In this document: in pieces, positions 44,228 through 52,861 of the stretch
How the letters are laid out: each line of letters starts with the position of its first letter
Numbering within the stretch: the stretch's first letter is position 1
Assembly: GCF_016865365.1 (NCBI RefSeq)
Contig: NZ_AP024469.1
Location: 2,200,501-2,264,500, forward strand
Direction of reading: 5' to 3'
Length of the DNA: 64,000 nucleotides
DNA from: Geobacter sp. SVR
GTDB lineage: Bacteria > Desulfobacterota > Desulfuromonadia > Geobacterales > Pseudopelobacteraceae
Position numbers and translations under genes: made by a program
Notes under the pieces: generated by a model
What the model was told of the DNA's origin: nothing
Seen by the model: only the letters and a program-made list of their open reading frames with translations
The model's database searches: none

Positions 44228-44252
44228 TGCACCGCAGGCCTCCTGCGGTGCA
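44228..44252. other. Strong hairpin between yajC and secD
   Basis: TGCACCGCAGG pairs perfectly with CCTGCGGTGCA over a three-base CCT loop. There is no T run after it, so it is not a standard terminator. It could be an RNA processing or stability element between two co-transcribed genes. A second short palindrome (CCGCCACCATGGCGG) lies 30 bases upstream. Confidence 0.6.
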
Positions 44253-44291
44253 TTATGATATGCAAACATATTCGAAGGGAGACCGAGGTTC

Positions 44292-45884
44292 ATGCCGAAA
44301 GGAACTGGCTGGCGCATTAGCCTGATATTCATCTTCGTTCTACTGTCGTTTCTTTATCTGACACCGACACTGGCGAGCAAACTGCCGACGTGGTGGACGG
44401 GGCTGCTGCCCAAAGACAAGATCCATCTGGGTCTCGATCTTCAGGGGGGGACGCACCTGGTGCTTGAAGTCGACACGCAGAAGGCGGTCGAAGGATCTCT
44501 GGATCTCGTGGCCACCGATCTGGAAGATACCTTGACCGGTAAAAATCTTCACTTCAAGCGGATTCAGCGCACCGGTGCCGATAAAGTCAGCATCGTGGTG
44601 TACGAAAAAGGAACCGGCGAAGCAGTTCAGAAGCTGATCAAGGATAAATACCCCGGTTATGAGCTGAGTCCCCCCCATGATGAAGGTGGTTTCGTGGCCC
44701 TGGATCTCCGCATCGGCGAGAAGGATGCCCAGGACCGCAAGGACAAGGCGGTTGCCCAGGCACTGGAAACCATCCGCAACAGGATCGACCAGTTCGGCGT
44801 TTCGGAACCGGTTATTCAGCGTGAGGGCATCAACCACATCGTTGTGCAGCTCCCCGGCATCAAGGATCCCCAGCGGGCCATCGATCTGATCGGCAAAACC
44901 GCCCGACTGGAGTTCAAGTTGGTTCGGGAGGACGTATCCCCCTCGTCGTCAGCCGTTCCGGAAGATGCCGAGGTTCTCAAGGAAAAAACCGTTGACCCTG
45001 CCACCGGCGCTGTCAATGAGGTGCCCTTTGTTCTGCAGAAGAAATCGCTCATAACCGGTGATCTGCTGACCGATGCCCAGGTGCGCATCGATTCCCAGTT
45101 CAACCAGCCCTATGTTGCCATCGAATTCAACTCCCTGGGCGCCAAGCTGTTCGATCAGGTTACCGCTGCCAATGTGGGCAAGCGCTTTGCTATCGTACTG
45201 GACAACAACATCTACTCCGCCCCGGTTATCAGGGAGCGTATCTCCGGCGGCAGCGCGCAGATTTCGGGCAACTTCACCGAAAAGACCGCCGCCGACCTGG
45301 CCATTGTCCTGCGGGCAGGCGCTCTTCCCGCTCCGGTCAAGATCATTCAGAACGTAACGGTCGGCCCCTCCCTGGGACAGGACTCGATCAAGAAGGGCTT
45401 GTACGCCGGTCTGATCGGTGTGGTGCTGGTCGTGCTGTTCATGGCCGTGTACTACGGCTTGTCGGGTATGGTGGCCAACTGGGGCATGGTGCTGAACGTC
45501 ATCTATCTGATGGGAGCGCTGGCCGCTCTGGGTGCCACCCTGACCCTGCCGGGCATTGCCGCCATCGTGCTCTTGATCGGTATGTCGGTTGACGCCAACG
45601 TGCTTATCTTCGAGCGCATCCGCGAAGAGCTCAAGCTGGGCAAGAGCCCCAAGGCTGCTCTGGATGCCGGCTACGACAAGGCTTTCCTGACCATCATGGA
45701 CTCCCACATCACCACACTGATCACCGCGGCAGTGCTGTTTCAGTTCGGTACGGGCCCGGTGAAGGGATTTGCCGTTTCCCTCAGTCTCGGTGTCATCATC
45801 AACCTGTTCACCTCGTTGATTGGCACCAAGGTGGTGTTTGACACGGTTCTCTACAAATGGAACGTCAAGAAATTGAGCATATAA
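44292..45884 (+). CDS. secD: Protein translocase subunit SecD
   Basis: The 530-residue protein has an N-terminal membrane helix, a large periplasmic region with HLGLDLQGGTHLVLEV near residue 47, RNRIDQFGVSEPVIQ and FNQPYVAIEFNSLGAKLFDQ, and a C-terminal block of five membrane helices with VGPSLGQDSIKKGL and the conserved SVDANVLIFERIREELK. SecDF uses proton flow to pull exported proteins through the translocon. GAAGGGAGA lies before the ATG and secF follows 15 bases later. Confidence 0.96.
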   Translation: MPKGTGWRISLIFIFVLLSFLYLTPTLASKLPTWWTGLLPKDKIHLGLDLQGGTHLVLEVDTQKAVEGSLDLVATDLEDTLTGKNLHFKRIQRTGADKVSIVVYEKGTGEAVQKLIKDKYPGYELSPPHDEGGFVALDLRIGEKDAQDRKDKAVAQALETIRNRIDQFGVSEPVIQREGINHIVVQLPGIKDPQRAIDLIGKTARLEFKLVREDVSPSSSAVPEDAEVLKEKTVDPATGAVNEVPFVLQKKSLITGDLLTDAQVRIDSQFNQPYVAIEFNSLGAKLFDQVTAANVGKRFAIVLDNNIYSAPVIRERISGGSAQISGNFTEKTAADLAIVLRAGALPAPVKIIQNVTVGPSLGQDSIKKGLYAGLIGVVLVVLFMAVYYGLSGMVANWGMVLNVIYLMGALAALGATLTLPGIAAIVLLIGMSVDANVLIFERIREELKLGKSPKAALDAGYDKAFLTIMDSHITTLITAAVLFQFGTGPVKGFAVSLSLGVIINLFTSLIGTKVVFDTVLYKWNVKKLSI

Positions 45885-45899
45885 GGGGGAACACCGTTC

Positions 45900-46820
45900 A
45901 TGGAACTTCTGGGCAAGACCAACATAGATTTCATCGGAAAACGTAAGATCTCTTTTATCATCTCGATCATTATTTCGATCATCGGCATCATCGGCATCAT
46001 CCAGATCGCCCGCGGCACTGCCAACATGGGGATCGACTTCGCCGGGGGCACCTCCATTCAGCTCAAATTCGCCAAGCCGATGTCGATTGCCGAAGCACGC
46101 AAGGCATTGCATGAGAATGGCATTGCCAAAGCCGACCTTCAGGAAATCAAGGAGGGCAACAAGCTGTTGATCAAGATCGACAGGCACGCAGGCGCCGCGG
46201 TCGGCAAATCTGCAGACGTTGTCCAGGAAGCTTTCAAAAAGCACTCCCCGGACAATGCCTTTACCGTGGAGAGTTCCACCGAGATCGGTCCTTCCATCGG
46301 GGATAAGCTGCGCAAAGATACGCTCGTGGCAGTCGTCATATCGTTGATCTGTATCGTGCTCTACATTGCCTGGCGTTTTGACTTCAAATTCGGCATCGGG
46401 GCGACCCTGGCAACCACGCACGACTGCCTTGCCATGTTCGCCGTTTTCTATCTGCTGGACAAAGAGATCAATCTGCTGTTCATTACCGCAGTCCTGACGA
46501 TTGCCGGCTATTCCCTGACCGATACGGTGGTTGTTTTCGACCGCATCCGCGAGAACCTGCACAAGAATCTCAAGGGGGCCATGGAGAAAATCTTCAACGA
46601 CAGCATCAATGAGGTGCTTTCTCGTACGATTGTTACCTCCCTGACTGTTCTGCTGGCGTCCGCCTCACTGTTTTTCTTCGGCGGCGAGGTGATCCATGAC
46701 TTCGCCCTGGCACTGCTGATCGGCCTGCTGGTCGGCACCTATTCCTCGATCTTCGTTGCCAGTCCGATCGTCGTGTTGCTGGAGAATCGCGCCTTGGCCA
46801 AACATGGCCAAAAGGCATAA
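45900..46820 (+). CDS. secF: Protein translocase subunit SecF
   Basis: This 306-residue protein is the partner of SecD. It has an N-terminal helix after ITFIGKRKIS-like residues, the periplasmic MGIDFAGGTSIQLKFA, the SSTEIGPSIGDKLRKDTLVAV segment leading into the membrane domain, and YSLTDTVVVFDRIRENLHK, the family's signature. AAGGGGG precedes the ATG at normal distance. The TPR gene 30 bases downstream probably shares the transcript. Confidence 0.96.
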   Translation: MELLGKTNIDFIGKRKISFIISIIISIIGIIGIIQIARGTANMGIDFAGGTSIQLKFAKPMSIAEARKALHENGIAKADLQEIKEGNKLLIKIDRHAGAAVGKSADVVQEAFKKHSPDNAFTVESSTEIGPSIGDKLRKDTLVAVVISLICIVLYIAWRFDFKFGIGATLATTHDCLAMFAVFYLLDKEINLLFITAVLTIAGYSLTDTVVVFDRIRENLHKNLKGAMEKIFNDSINEVLSRTIVTSLTVLLASASLFFFGGEVIHDFALALLIGLLVGTYSSIFVASPIVVLLENRALAKHGQKA

Positions 46821-46850
46821 CAGCGCAATAGCCCAGAGGGGGAGCTCATA

Positions 46851-47429
46851 TTGAAAAAAGAAACTATTCTGATAGCAGTCGTTGCCCTGGTTGTCGGGCT
46901 TTTGGGTGGATACCTGGTATTCAGCATCGGTAGCGCCGGCAAGGTGCAGCAGGGTAGTCCCGCAATTCCGGCAGGGGCGGGCTCGCCCACCGACTATTCC
47001 CGCCGCATCGCGGAAGCGGAGAAAATAGTTGCTGCAGATCCCAAGAACCTGAACGCCTGGATTTCGTTGGGAAATGACTACTTTGACACCGAACAGGCCC
47101 AGAAGGCGATCAACGCCTATGGCAAGGCCCTGGAAATCCAGCCCAATAACCCCAATGTTCTTACCGATCAGGGGGTCATGTTCCGCAAGGTGGGCTGGTA
47201 CGACAAGGCTCTGGCAAATTTCGAAAAGGCCCAGAAGATCGAGCCGAACCATCTTCAAAGCCTGTACAACATGGGGGTGGTCTATGCCTCCGACCTGAAG
47301 CAGCCGGACAAGGCGATCCAGACATGGAACCGCTACCTCAAGATCGACTCCAACAGTGCCACAGCGGTGCAAATCAAGAGCATGATCGCTCAACTGGGGT
47401 CCGGGGGCGCAGCGCCGGGCAAACAATAA
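46851..47429 (+). CDS. Membrane-anchored TPR protein
   Basis: The 192-residue protein has a single N-terminal membrane segment (ILIAVVALVVGLLGGYLVF) and then at least three tetratricopeptide repeats (for example LNAWISLGNDYFDTEQAQKA, VLTDQGVMFRKVGWYDKALA, LQSLYNMGVVYASDLKQPDK). It resembles the soluble domain of NrfG/CycH-type assembly proteins, but no cytochrome genes are close, so the role is a general protein-binding scaffold at the membrane. The start is TTG 46851 with GAGGGGGAG upstream. A terminator follows. Confidence 0.8.
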   Translation: MKKETILIAVVALVVGLLGGYLVFSIGSAGKVQQGSPAIPAGAGSPTDYSRRIAEAEKIVAADPKNLNAWISLGNDYFDTEQAQKAINAYGKALEIQPNNPNVLTDQGVMFRKVGWYDKALANFEKAQKIEPNHLQSLYNMGVVYASDLKQPDKAIQTWNRYLKIDSNSATAVQIKSMIAQLGSGGAAPGKQ

Positions 47430-47436
47430 TCGACCG

Positions 47437-47465
47437 ATCCCCCGCACTCCGGGGGATTTTTTTTT
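47437..47465 (+). terminator. Rho-independent terminator after the TPR gene
   Basis: ATCCCCC (47437-47443) pairs with GGGGGAT (47451-47457) over a seven-base loop and is followed by a run of nine T. It ends the yajC-secD-secF-TPR group. Confidence 0.92.
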
Positions 47466-47529
47466 GGGCGCCGGCTGACCTGCAGCTGTTCGCCCTTATG
47501 TTTTTAATGCATAAATGGAGGGTTCGGGA

Positions 47530-49242
47530 GTGCGGAAACGGTGGATACTCAGAAACGGGGCGGGTGATTCAATGGCGGTTTTGGCCGGAACGGCCGGGAG
47601 CGGGATCCACCCGCTGCTCTCGGCCATCCTGGCTGCCCGGGCCGTTGTTTCCCCGGAGGATGTCGGCCGTTTTCTTGCCCCGGCCCTGGCGGACATGCAT
47701 GACCCTGCCCGCATGAAGGGCATGGCGGCAGCCGTTGACCGGCTGCTTGCCGCATGGCGCAAACGCGAAACAGTCTGCATCTACGGCGATTACGATGTGG
47801 ACGGCATCACCGGTACCGCCTTGCTGGTCTCCTTTCTGCGAGAGGCAGGTTTTATCTGCCACTACCATATCCCCAATCGTTTCGACGACGGCTACGGGAT
47901 AAACGCTGCGGCTGTCGAGCAGATCGCGGCTGGCGGCGCCCACCTGATCGTCTCCGTGGACTGTGGTATCACGGCAACGGAAGAAGCGGCCCTGTGCCGC
48001 CGGCTCGGGATAGACCTGATCATTGTCGATCACCATCTTCCGGGCGAGCAGATTCCCGATGCCGTGGCTGTCATCAATCCGCTTCAACCCGGCTGCGATT
48101 ATCCCTTCAAATCCCTGGCAGGAGTGGGAGTGGCCTTCAACCTGCTGGTCGCCCTGCGTTCGGCGCTGCGGGAACAGGGGGCCTTCGACGCGGCGAGTGT
48201 TCCCGACCTGCGCCGTCGGCTCGATCTCGTGGCCCTTGGCACCATTGCCGATGTGGTGCCGCTGGTCGGCCAGAACCGCATCTATGCCTTTCACGGACTC
48301 AAACTGCTTTCCACCACAACGGCGCCCGGGCTCCTGTCACTCAAGCAGGTGGCCGGCATAAAAGGCAGCGTCAGTTGCGGTCAGGTCGGTTTTCGGCTGG
48401 CACCGCGCCTGAACGCGGCCGGACGCATGGAATGCGCCGTTCCGGGGGTTGAGCTGCTGCTGGGCAATGACCTGCAGGAGACGCTTAATCTTGCCTCGGA
48501 TCTCGATGCCGCCAATGCCGAGCGCCAGGCGGTCGAGCGGAGCATGCTCGAAGAAGCGATCGCCATGGTCGAGGATGCCGGCGATTCTTCCGTCCGCCGC
48601 AGCATCGTGCTGGCCAGTACGACCTGGCATGAAGGGGTTGTGGGTATTGTTGCATCGCGGCTGGTCGAGCGCTATCATCGTCCTACGGTCCTGATCGCAC
48701 TTACCGAAGATGGCCACGGGAAAGGATCCGGCCGGAGCATTCCCGGCTTTCATCTGCTCGATGCCCTCACACTCTGCGCTTCCCACCTGAAGCGCTTCGG
48801 CGGTCATCGCTACGCCGCGGGCATCGGTCTTGCGGCAGACCAGGTGGCCAGCTTCGCCGATGCCTTCGAGGAAATCGCGTCGCGCCTGCTGGCCGACGAG
48901 GATCTTGTTCCACGGCTGGAGATCGATGCCGAGGTGCAGCCCGGTGATGTCACTGCGGAACTTGCCGGCGAATTGAAACGGCTGGAACCTTTTGGCGCGG
49001 GCAATCCTGAACCGGTCCTGATGATGCGGGGAGTTACGGTTTTTGAAAGGCGGGAAGTGGGGGAAGGGCATCTGCGCCTGCGTCTGGGACGTGCGGGGCG
49101 CTCCTTTGCCGCCATCGGCTTCGGCATGGCGAAACACGAGACAACAGGGTTGGTCGACATCGCTTTCTTTCCGGAAATGAACGTGTGGAACGGCAGTTCG
49201 AGCCTTCAGTTGCGGCTCAAGGATCTGCGGCCGGCGGAGTGA
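47530..49242 (+). CDS. recJ: Single-stranded-DNA-specific 5'-3' exonuclease RecJ
   Basis: This 570-residue DHH-family nuclease acts in recombination and mismatch repair. It has the metal motif YGDYDVDGITGTALL near residue 87, HLIVSVDCGIT, IVDHHLPG (the DHH motif) near residue 160, and the DHHA1-type GRSIPGFHLLDAL and GGHRYAAGIGL further on, then an OB-like C-terminal region. GTG 47530 is preferred to ATG 47515 because GGAGGG lies seven bases before it. It starts a group with the CDF transporter and hrpB downstream. Confidence 0.94.
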   Translation: MRKRWILRNGAGDSMAVLAGTAGSGIHPLLSAILAARAVVSPEDVGRFLAPALADMHDPARMKGMAAAVDRLLAAWRKRETVCIYGDYDVDGITGTALLVSFLREAGFICHYHIPNRFDDGYGINAAAVEQIAAGGAHLIVSVDCGITATEEAALCRRLGIDLIIVDHHLPGEQIPDAVAVINPLQPGCDYPFKSLAGVGVAFNLLVALRSALREQGAFDAASVPDLRRRLDLVALGTIADVVPLVGQNRIYAFHGLKLLSTTTAPGLLSLKQVAGIKGSVSCGQVGFRLAPRLNAAGRMECAVPGVELLLGNDLQETLNLASDLDAANAERQAVERSMLEEAIAMVEDAGDSSVRRSIVLASTTWHEGVVGIVASRLVERYHRPTVLIALTEDGHGKGSGRSIPGFHLLDALTLCASHLKRFGGHRYAAGIGLAADQVASFADAFEEIASRLLADEDLVPRLEIDAEVQPGDVTAELAGELKRLEPFGAGNPEPVLMMRGVTVFERREVGEGHLRLRLGRAGRSFAAIGFGMAKHETTGLVDIAFFPEMNVWNGSSSLQLRLKDLRPAE

Positions 49243-49244
49243 CC

Positions 49245-50144
49245 ATGCAGCGTGAGGAACGATTCGACAGTGCCGACCGCATCATCAGGATCGGCTTCTG
49301 GGTTAACCTGGTATTGATGGTCTGCAAACTTGCCGCCGGGCATTGGGGGCATTCGGATGCCGTTTTTGCCGACGGCATCGAAAGCGCCTGCGATTTTGTG
49401 GCCATTTTCTCCACCATGGTTGCGCTCAAGCTGGGGCGCAAGCCCTTCGACGCACAACATCCATACGGGCATGGCCGGGCCGAGAATCTTTCGGCACTGC
49501 TGGTTTCCCTTGCAATCATCCTCACCGGCTGCTGGATTCTGGCCGATTCCGTTCATTCGGTTCTTCACCGGAAGTACCAGTCTCCCAATGTCATCGCCGT
49601 TGCAGCCGCCTTTCTGACCATCATTACCAAGGAATGGTTGTACCGCTTCACCCTCACCACAGGCAAACACCTGGAGAGCCCGTCCCTGCAGGCGCTTGCC
49701 AAGGACCACCGCAAGGACGCCATCACATCGGTCGCCACCCTGATCGGGGTTGCCGGCGCCTTTTGCGGGTACGGTGTCATGGACCCGCTAGCCGCCGGAC
49801 TGACCTCCTTCGTGATCCTCTATATCGGCTACCAGGCCTTTCGCGAGGCGTCCCACGACCTGATGGACGGCAGCGTTCCTCCCGATTTCATCACCGAAGT
49901 GAGCCGGCTGGCGGAAAGCGTGGAGGGGGTGGAGCAAGTCCACGACATTCGTGCCCGGCGTTCGGGACAGTACATGATCATCGATCTCAAGCTGGACATG
50001 GACCCTGACATGACGGTCAAACATTCCCACGCCATCGCGACCCACGTAAAGAAGCTGATTTTCGACGGTTTCCCCAACGTTGGCGACGTCATGATTCATA
50101 TCAATCCGCATGATGAAGAACACGAAGACCTGATCCGGCTGTGA
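49245..50144 (+). CDS. Cation diffusion facilitator (CDF) metal efflux protein
   Basis: The 299-residue protein has about six membrane spans and the CDF pattern. Transport-site residues appear in HSDAVFADGIESACDFVA (two Asp) and in DHRKDAITSVATL (His and Asp), the Asp/Asp/His/Asp set known from FieF-like transporters. A cytoplasmic C-terminal domain with VEGVEQVHDIRARRSG and HSHAIATHVKK follows. Such proteins export zinc, iron or other divalent metals using proton exchange. The ATG at 49245 has GGAG five bases upstream; the longer open frame starts inside recJ. It directly follows recJ with a 2-base gap. Confidence 0.9.
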   Translation: MQREERFDSADRIIRIGFWVNLVLMVCKLAAGHWGHSDAVFADGIESACDFVAIFSTMVALKLGRKPFDAQHPYGHGRAENLSALLVSLAIILTGCWILADSVHSVLHRKYQSPNVIAVAAAFLTIITKEWLYRFTLTTGKHLESPSLQALAKDHRKDAITSVATLIGVAGAFCGYGVMDPLAAGLTSFVILYIGYQAFREASHDLMDGSVPPDFITEVSRLAESVEGVEQVHDIRARRSGQYMIIDLKLDMDPDMTVKHSHAIATHVKKLIFDGFPNVGDVMIHINPHDEEHEDLIRL

Positions 50145-50163
50145 AGGCCATTACCCCTTGCCC

Positions 50164-52704
50164 ATGAACCATAAGCTCCCCATCGATGAAGTTCTGCCCG
50201 AACTGCTGAGTACCTTGCGAAGCCGCACCGCCTGCGTGCTGCAGGCGCCCCCCGGGGCCGGCAAGACCACCCGGGTGCCGCTGGCGCTGCTCGACCTGAT
50301 TCCACCCGAAGCGGGACGCATCGTCATGCTCGAACCGCGCCGGCTCGCTGCCGTCAACGCTGCCGGGTGGATGGCCAGCTTCCTTGGGGAGCGGGTAGGG
50401 GAGACCGTCGGGTACTCGATCCGCTTTGACAGCCGGGTATCGACATCCACGCGGATCGAGGTGGTCACCGAAGGAATTCTTACGCGCCGGATCCAGAGCG
50501 ATCCGCTGCTGGAGGGGGTGGCGGCCGTCATATTCGACGAATTCCACGAGCGCAGCTTTCAGGCGGATCTGGGGCTGGCGCTCTGCCTGGATGTGCAGCG
50601 CCAGGTCAGGGACGATCTCAGGATACTGGTCATGTCGGCCACGCTCGAGTGCGAGCCGTTGGCGCGGCTGCTGGGGAATGCTCCGGTGATCACTTCCAAG
50701 GGGCGTACCTTTCCGGTGGAGGAGGTTTTTCTGGAGGACCAGCCTCGCGGTCCCCTGCCTCCAAGAATGGCGGCAGCCATAGGGAGAGCCCTGGCCGAGA
50801 CAGGCGGTGACATTCTGGCGTTTTTGCCCGGTGCGGGTGAGATCCGCTCCTGTGCCTTGCGTCTGGAGGAGATGGGGCTGCCGGGGAGAGGTATTGCGGT
50901 GCTGCCCCTGTACGGAGATCTTCCCTTTGACCGGCAGCAGGCTGCCATCCAGCCCGGTCCACAGCGTCGGGTGGTGCTGGCCACCAGCATCGCCGAAACC
51001 AGCCTGACCATCGAGGGCATTGAAACGGTCGTCGACAGCGGCCTTTCCCGGCGCCTGCGCCACGACCTGAGTAGCGGCATCAATCGTCTCGTGACGGTGC
51101 GTGAATCGCGGGCTTCAGCCGAGCAGCGCAAGGGCAGGGCGGGGCGTCTGGCTCCGGGCGTCTGCTATCGGCTGTTCAGCCGCCATACCTACAGCGCCAT
51201 GGTGCCCCAGACCCCGGCGGAGATCCTGGAGATGGATCTCGCCCCCTTGGTGCTGGAGCTGTCTGCCTGGGGCATGACGGAACCGTCGCAGCTCTCTTGG
51301 CTCGATCCTCCGCCGGCAGCGGCACTGGCGGCGGCGCGTCGGCTGCTGAGCGAACTTTCTGCCGTGGACGAGGCGGGACGGATTACCGCCACGGGCCGTG
51401 CCATGGCCGGGTTGCCGCTGCATCCGCGTCTGGCCAGGCTGCTGGTGCGCTCGAAGGAAATCGGTTGTCCGGAGTTGGGATGCGATCTGGCCGCCCTGCT
51501 CTCCGAACGGGATATTGTCCGGCGCGGGCCGGCAGGCCTGTACGCTTCGGGGCATATGCCGGACATCGGCGAGCGGCTGAGGTTGCTGAGAGAATGGCGC
51601 AGCAGCGGCCGGGGGCCCTCAATCGCGGACAGCGGAGCGCTGGCGGCAGTTGAGCGTGTATCGCGTCAGCTGCTGAAGCTACAGGGAAACATATCCCGAC
51701 AACCCGTGGGCAATGAGCAGGATGGACCTGTCAGCCGCCTGCTGCTGTCCGCCTATCCCGACCGGGTGGGAATGCTGCGTGCGAACGACGGCACACGCTA
51801 TCTGATGGCCAATGGCCGCGGTGCCCGTCTGGCCGACGCGCTCTCCGCCATTCCCGAAATACTGTTGGTCGCGGTGGCGGTCGATGGGGGGGAGCAGGGG
51901 GAGCAGGGGGAGGGGCTGATACATCTTGCTGCACCGGTTTCAGAGGAAGTGCTGCGAAGCGAGCTGGCAGACCGGATCGAGCGGAAGGACTCGGTTTCGT
52001 GGGACAGCCGCGAAGGACGGGTGATTGCGGTCAGGCAGGAGTGTCTCGGTGCGCTGCAGCTCTCTTCCCGGGCCTTCGCCCCCCCTGCCGAATCGCTGGT
52101 GCCGGTAATTGTCGAAGTGGTACGCGCCTCATTGCTGGGCCTGCTGACACGAGCAGACGGTTTCTATCAGTTTCAGGCACGGGTAATGATGCTACGGCGC
52201 ATGTTTCCGGCGGATGGCTGGCCCGACCTGTCCGATACCGCTCTACTGGATACGCTCGACATCTGGCTTGCTCCGGCGCTTGGCGGCATCCGTACGGCCC
52301 AGCAACTGGCAGCCGTGGACTGCACGACAGCGCTGGGTACAGCGCTGGACTACCGGCAGCGTCAGGCATTGGAACAACTGGCTCCGACCCACCTGACCGT
52401 GCCGAGCGGGTCACGCATCAGGATCGATTATTGCGCAGGGGAACTGCCGGTGTTGGCGGTGAAGCTGCAGGAATTGTTCGGCCTGGCCGAAACGCCCACC
52501 GTGGCGGCCGGCAGGGTGGCTGTTCTGCTGCACCTGCTTTCGCCGGCCGGCCGGCCGCTGCAGGTGACAGGAGATTTGAAGGGATTCTGGGACGGCTCCT
52601 ATCACCAGGTCAAAAAGGAGATGAAGGGGCGCTACCCCAAGCACCCCTGGCCCGATGACCCCTGGAGCGCCCCTCCCACACGGCGCGCGAAGCCGCGCGG
52701 ATAA
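50164..52704 (+). CDS. hrpB: ATP-dependent RNA helicase HrpB
   Basis: The 846-residue DEAH-type helicase has motif I PPGAGKTTRVPLALLD near residue 30, EPRRLAA, motif II in IFDEFHERSFQADL, motif III VMSATLE, VLATSIAETSLTIEG and the arginine-finger region QRKGRAGRLAPGVCYRLF. A long C-terminal part contains the HrpB-specific region ending in GRYPKHPWPDDP. Its biological role is not well defined. ATG 50164 fits the family; a TTG at 50158 with GAAGG ten bases upstream is an alternative. It converges on pgi across a repeat element. Confidence 0.93.
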   Translation: MNHKLPIDEVLPELLSTLRSRTACVLQAPPGAGKTTRVPLALLDLIPPEAGRIVMLEPRRLAAVNAAGWMASFLGERVGETVGYSIRFDSRVSTSTRIEVVTEGILTRRIQSDPLLEGVAAVIFDEFHERSFQADLGLALCLDVQRQVRDDLRILVMSATLECEPLARLLGNAPVITSKGRTFPVEEVFLEDQPRGPLPPRMAAAIGRALAETGGDILAFLPGAGEIRSCALRLEEMGLPGRGIAVLPLYGDLPFDRQQAAIQPGPQRRVVLATSIAETSLTIEGIETVVDSGLSRRLRHDLSSGINRLVTVRESRASAEQRKGRAGRLAPGVCYRLFSRHTYSAMVPQTPAEILEMDLAPLVLELSAWGMTEPSQLSWLDPPPAAALAAARRLLSELSAVDEAGRITATGRAMAGLPLHPRLARLLVRSKEIGCPELGCDLAALLSERDIVRRGPAGLYASGHMPDIGERLRLLREWRSSGRGPSIADSGALAAVERVSRQLLKLQGNISRQPVGNEQDGPVSRLLLSAYPDRVGMLRANDGTRYLMANGRGARLADALSAIPEILLVAVAVDGGEQGEQGEGLIHLAAPVSEEVLRSELADRIERKDSVSWDSREGRVIAVRQECLGALQLSSRAFAPPAESLVPVIVEVVRASLLGLLTRADGFYQFQARVMMLRRMFPADGWPDLSDTALLDTLDIWLAPALGGIRTAQQLAAVDCTTALGTALDYRQRQALEQLAPTHLTVPSGSRIRIDYCAGELPVLAVKLQELFGLAETPTVAAGRVAVLLHLLSPAGRPLQVTGDLKGFWDGSYHQVKKEMKGRYPKHPWPDDPWSAPPTRRAKPRG

Positions 52705-52717
52705 ACGAAACGTTTTT

Positions 52718-52861
52718 ACAGGGATATACAGGATCGACAGGATGAAAAAAACACTGCCTGTCCGTATAACACCGAAAAAATGGTAGCCCGGAAGGCGAAT
52801 ACCCGTCTCTCTTGCTGGTTCTTCGTATATCCACGATCCCTTCTATCCTGTTCATCCCTGT
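52718..52861. repeat. Inverted-repeat element between hrpB and pgi
   Basis: ACAGGGATATACAGGAT (52718-52734) and ATCCTGTTCATCCCTGT (52845-52861) are inverted copies that differ only at three positions in the centre. They bracket about 110 bases of unique sequence, and the right copy touches the pgi stop codon. A third partial copy (CGACAGGAT) follows the left one. The layout is that of a short mobile or palindromic intergenic repeat, but no transposase or direct repeats are visible. Confidence 0.7.
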
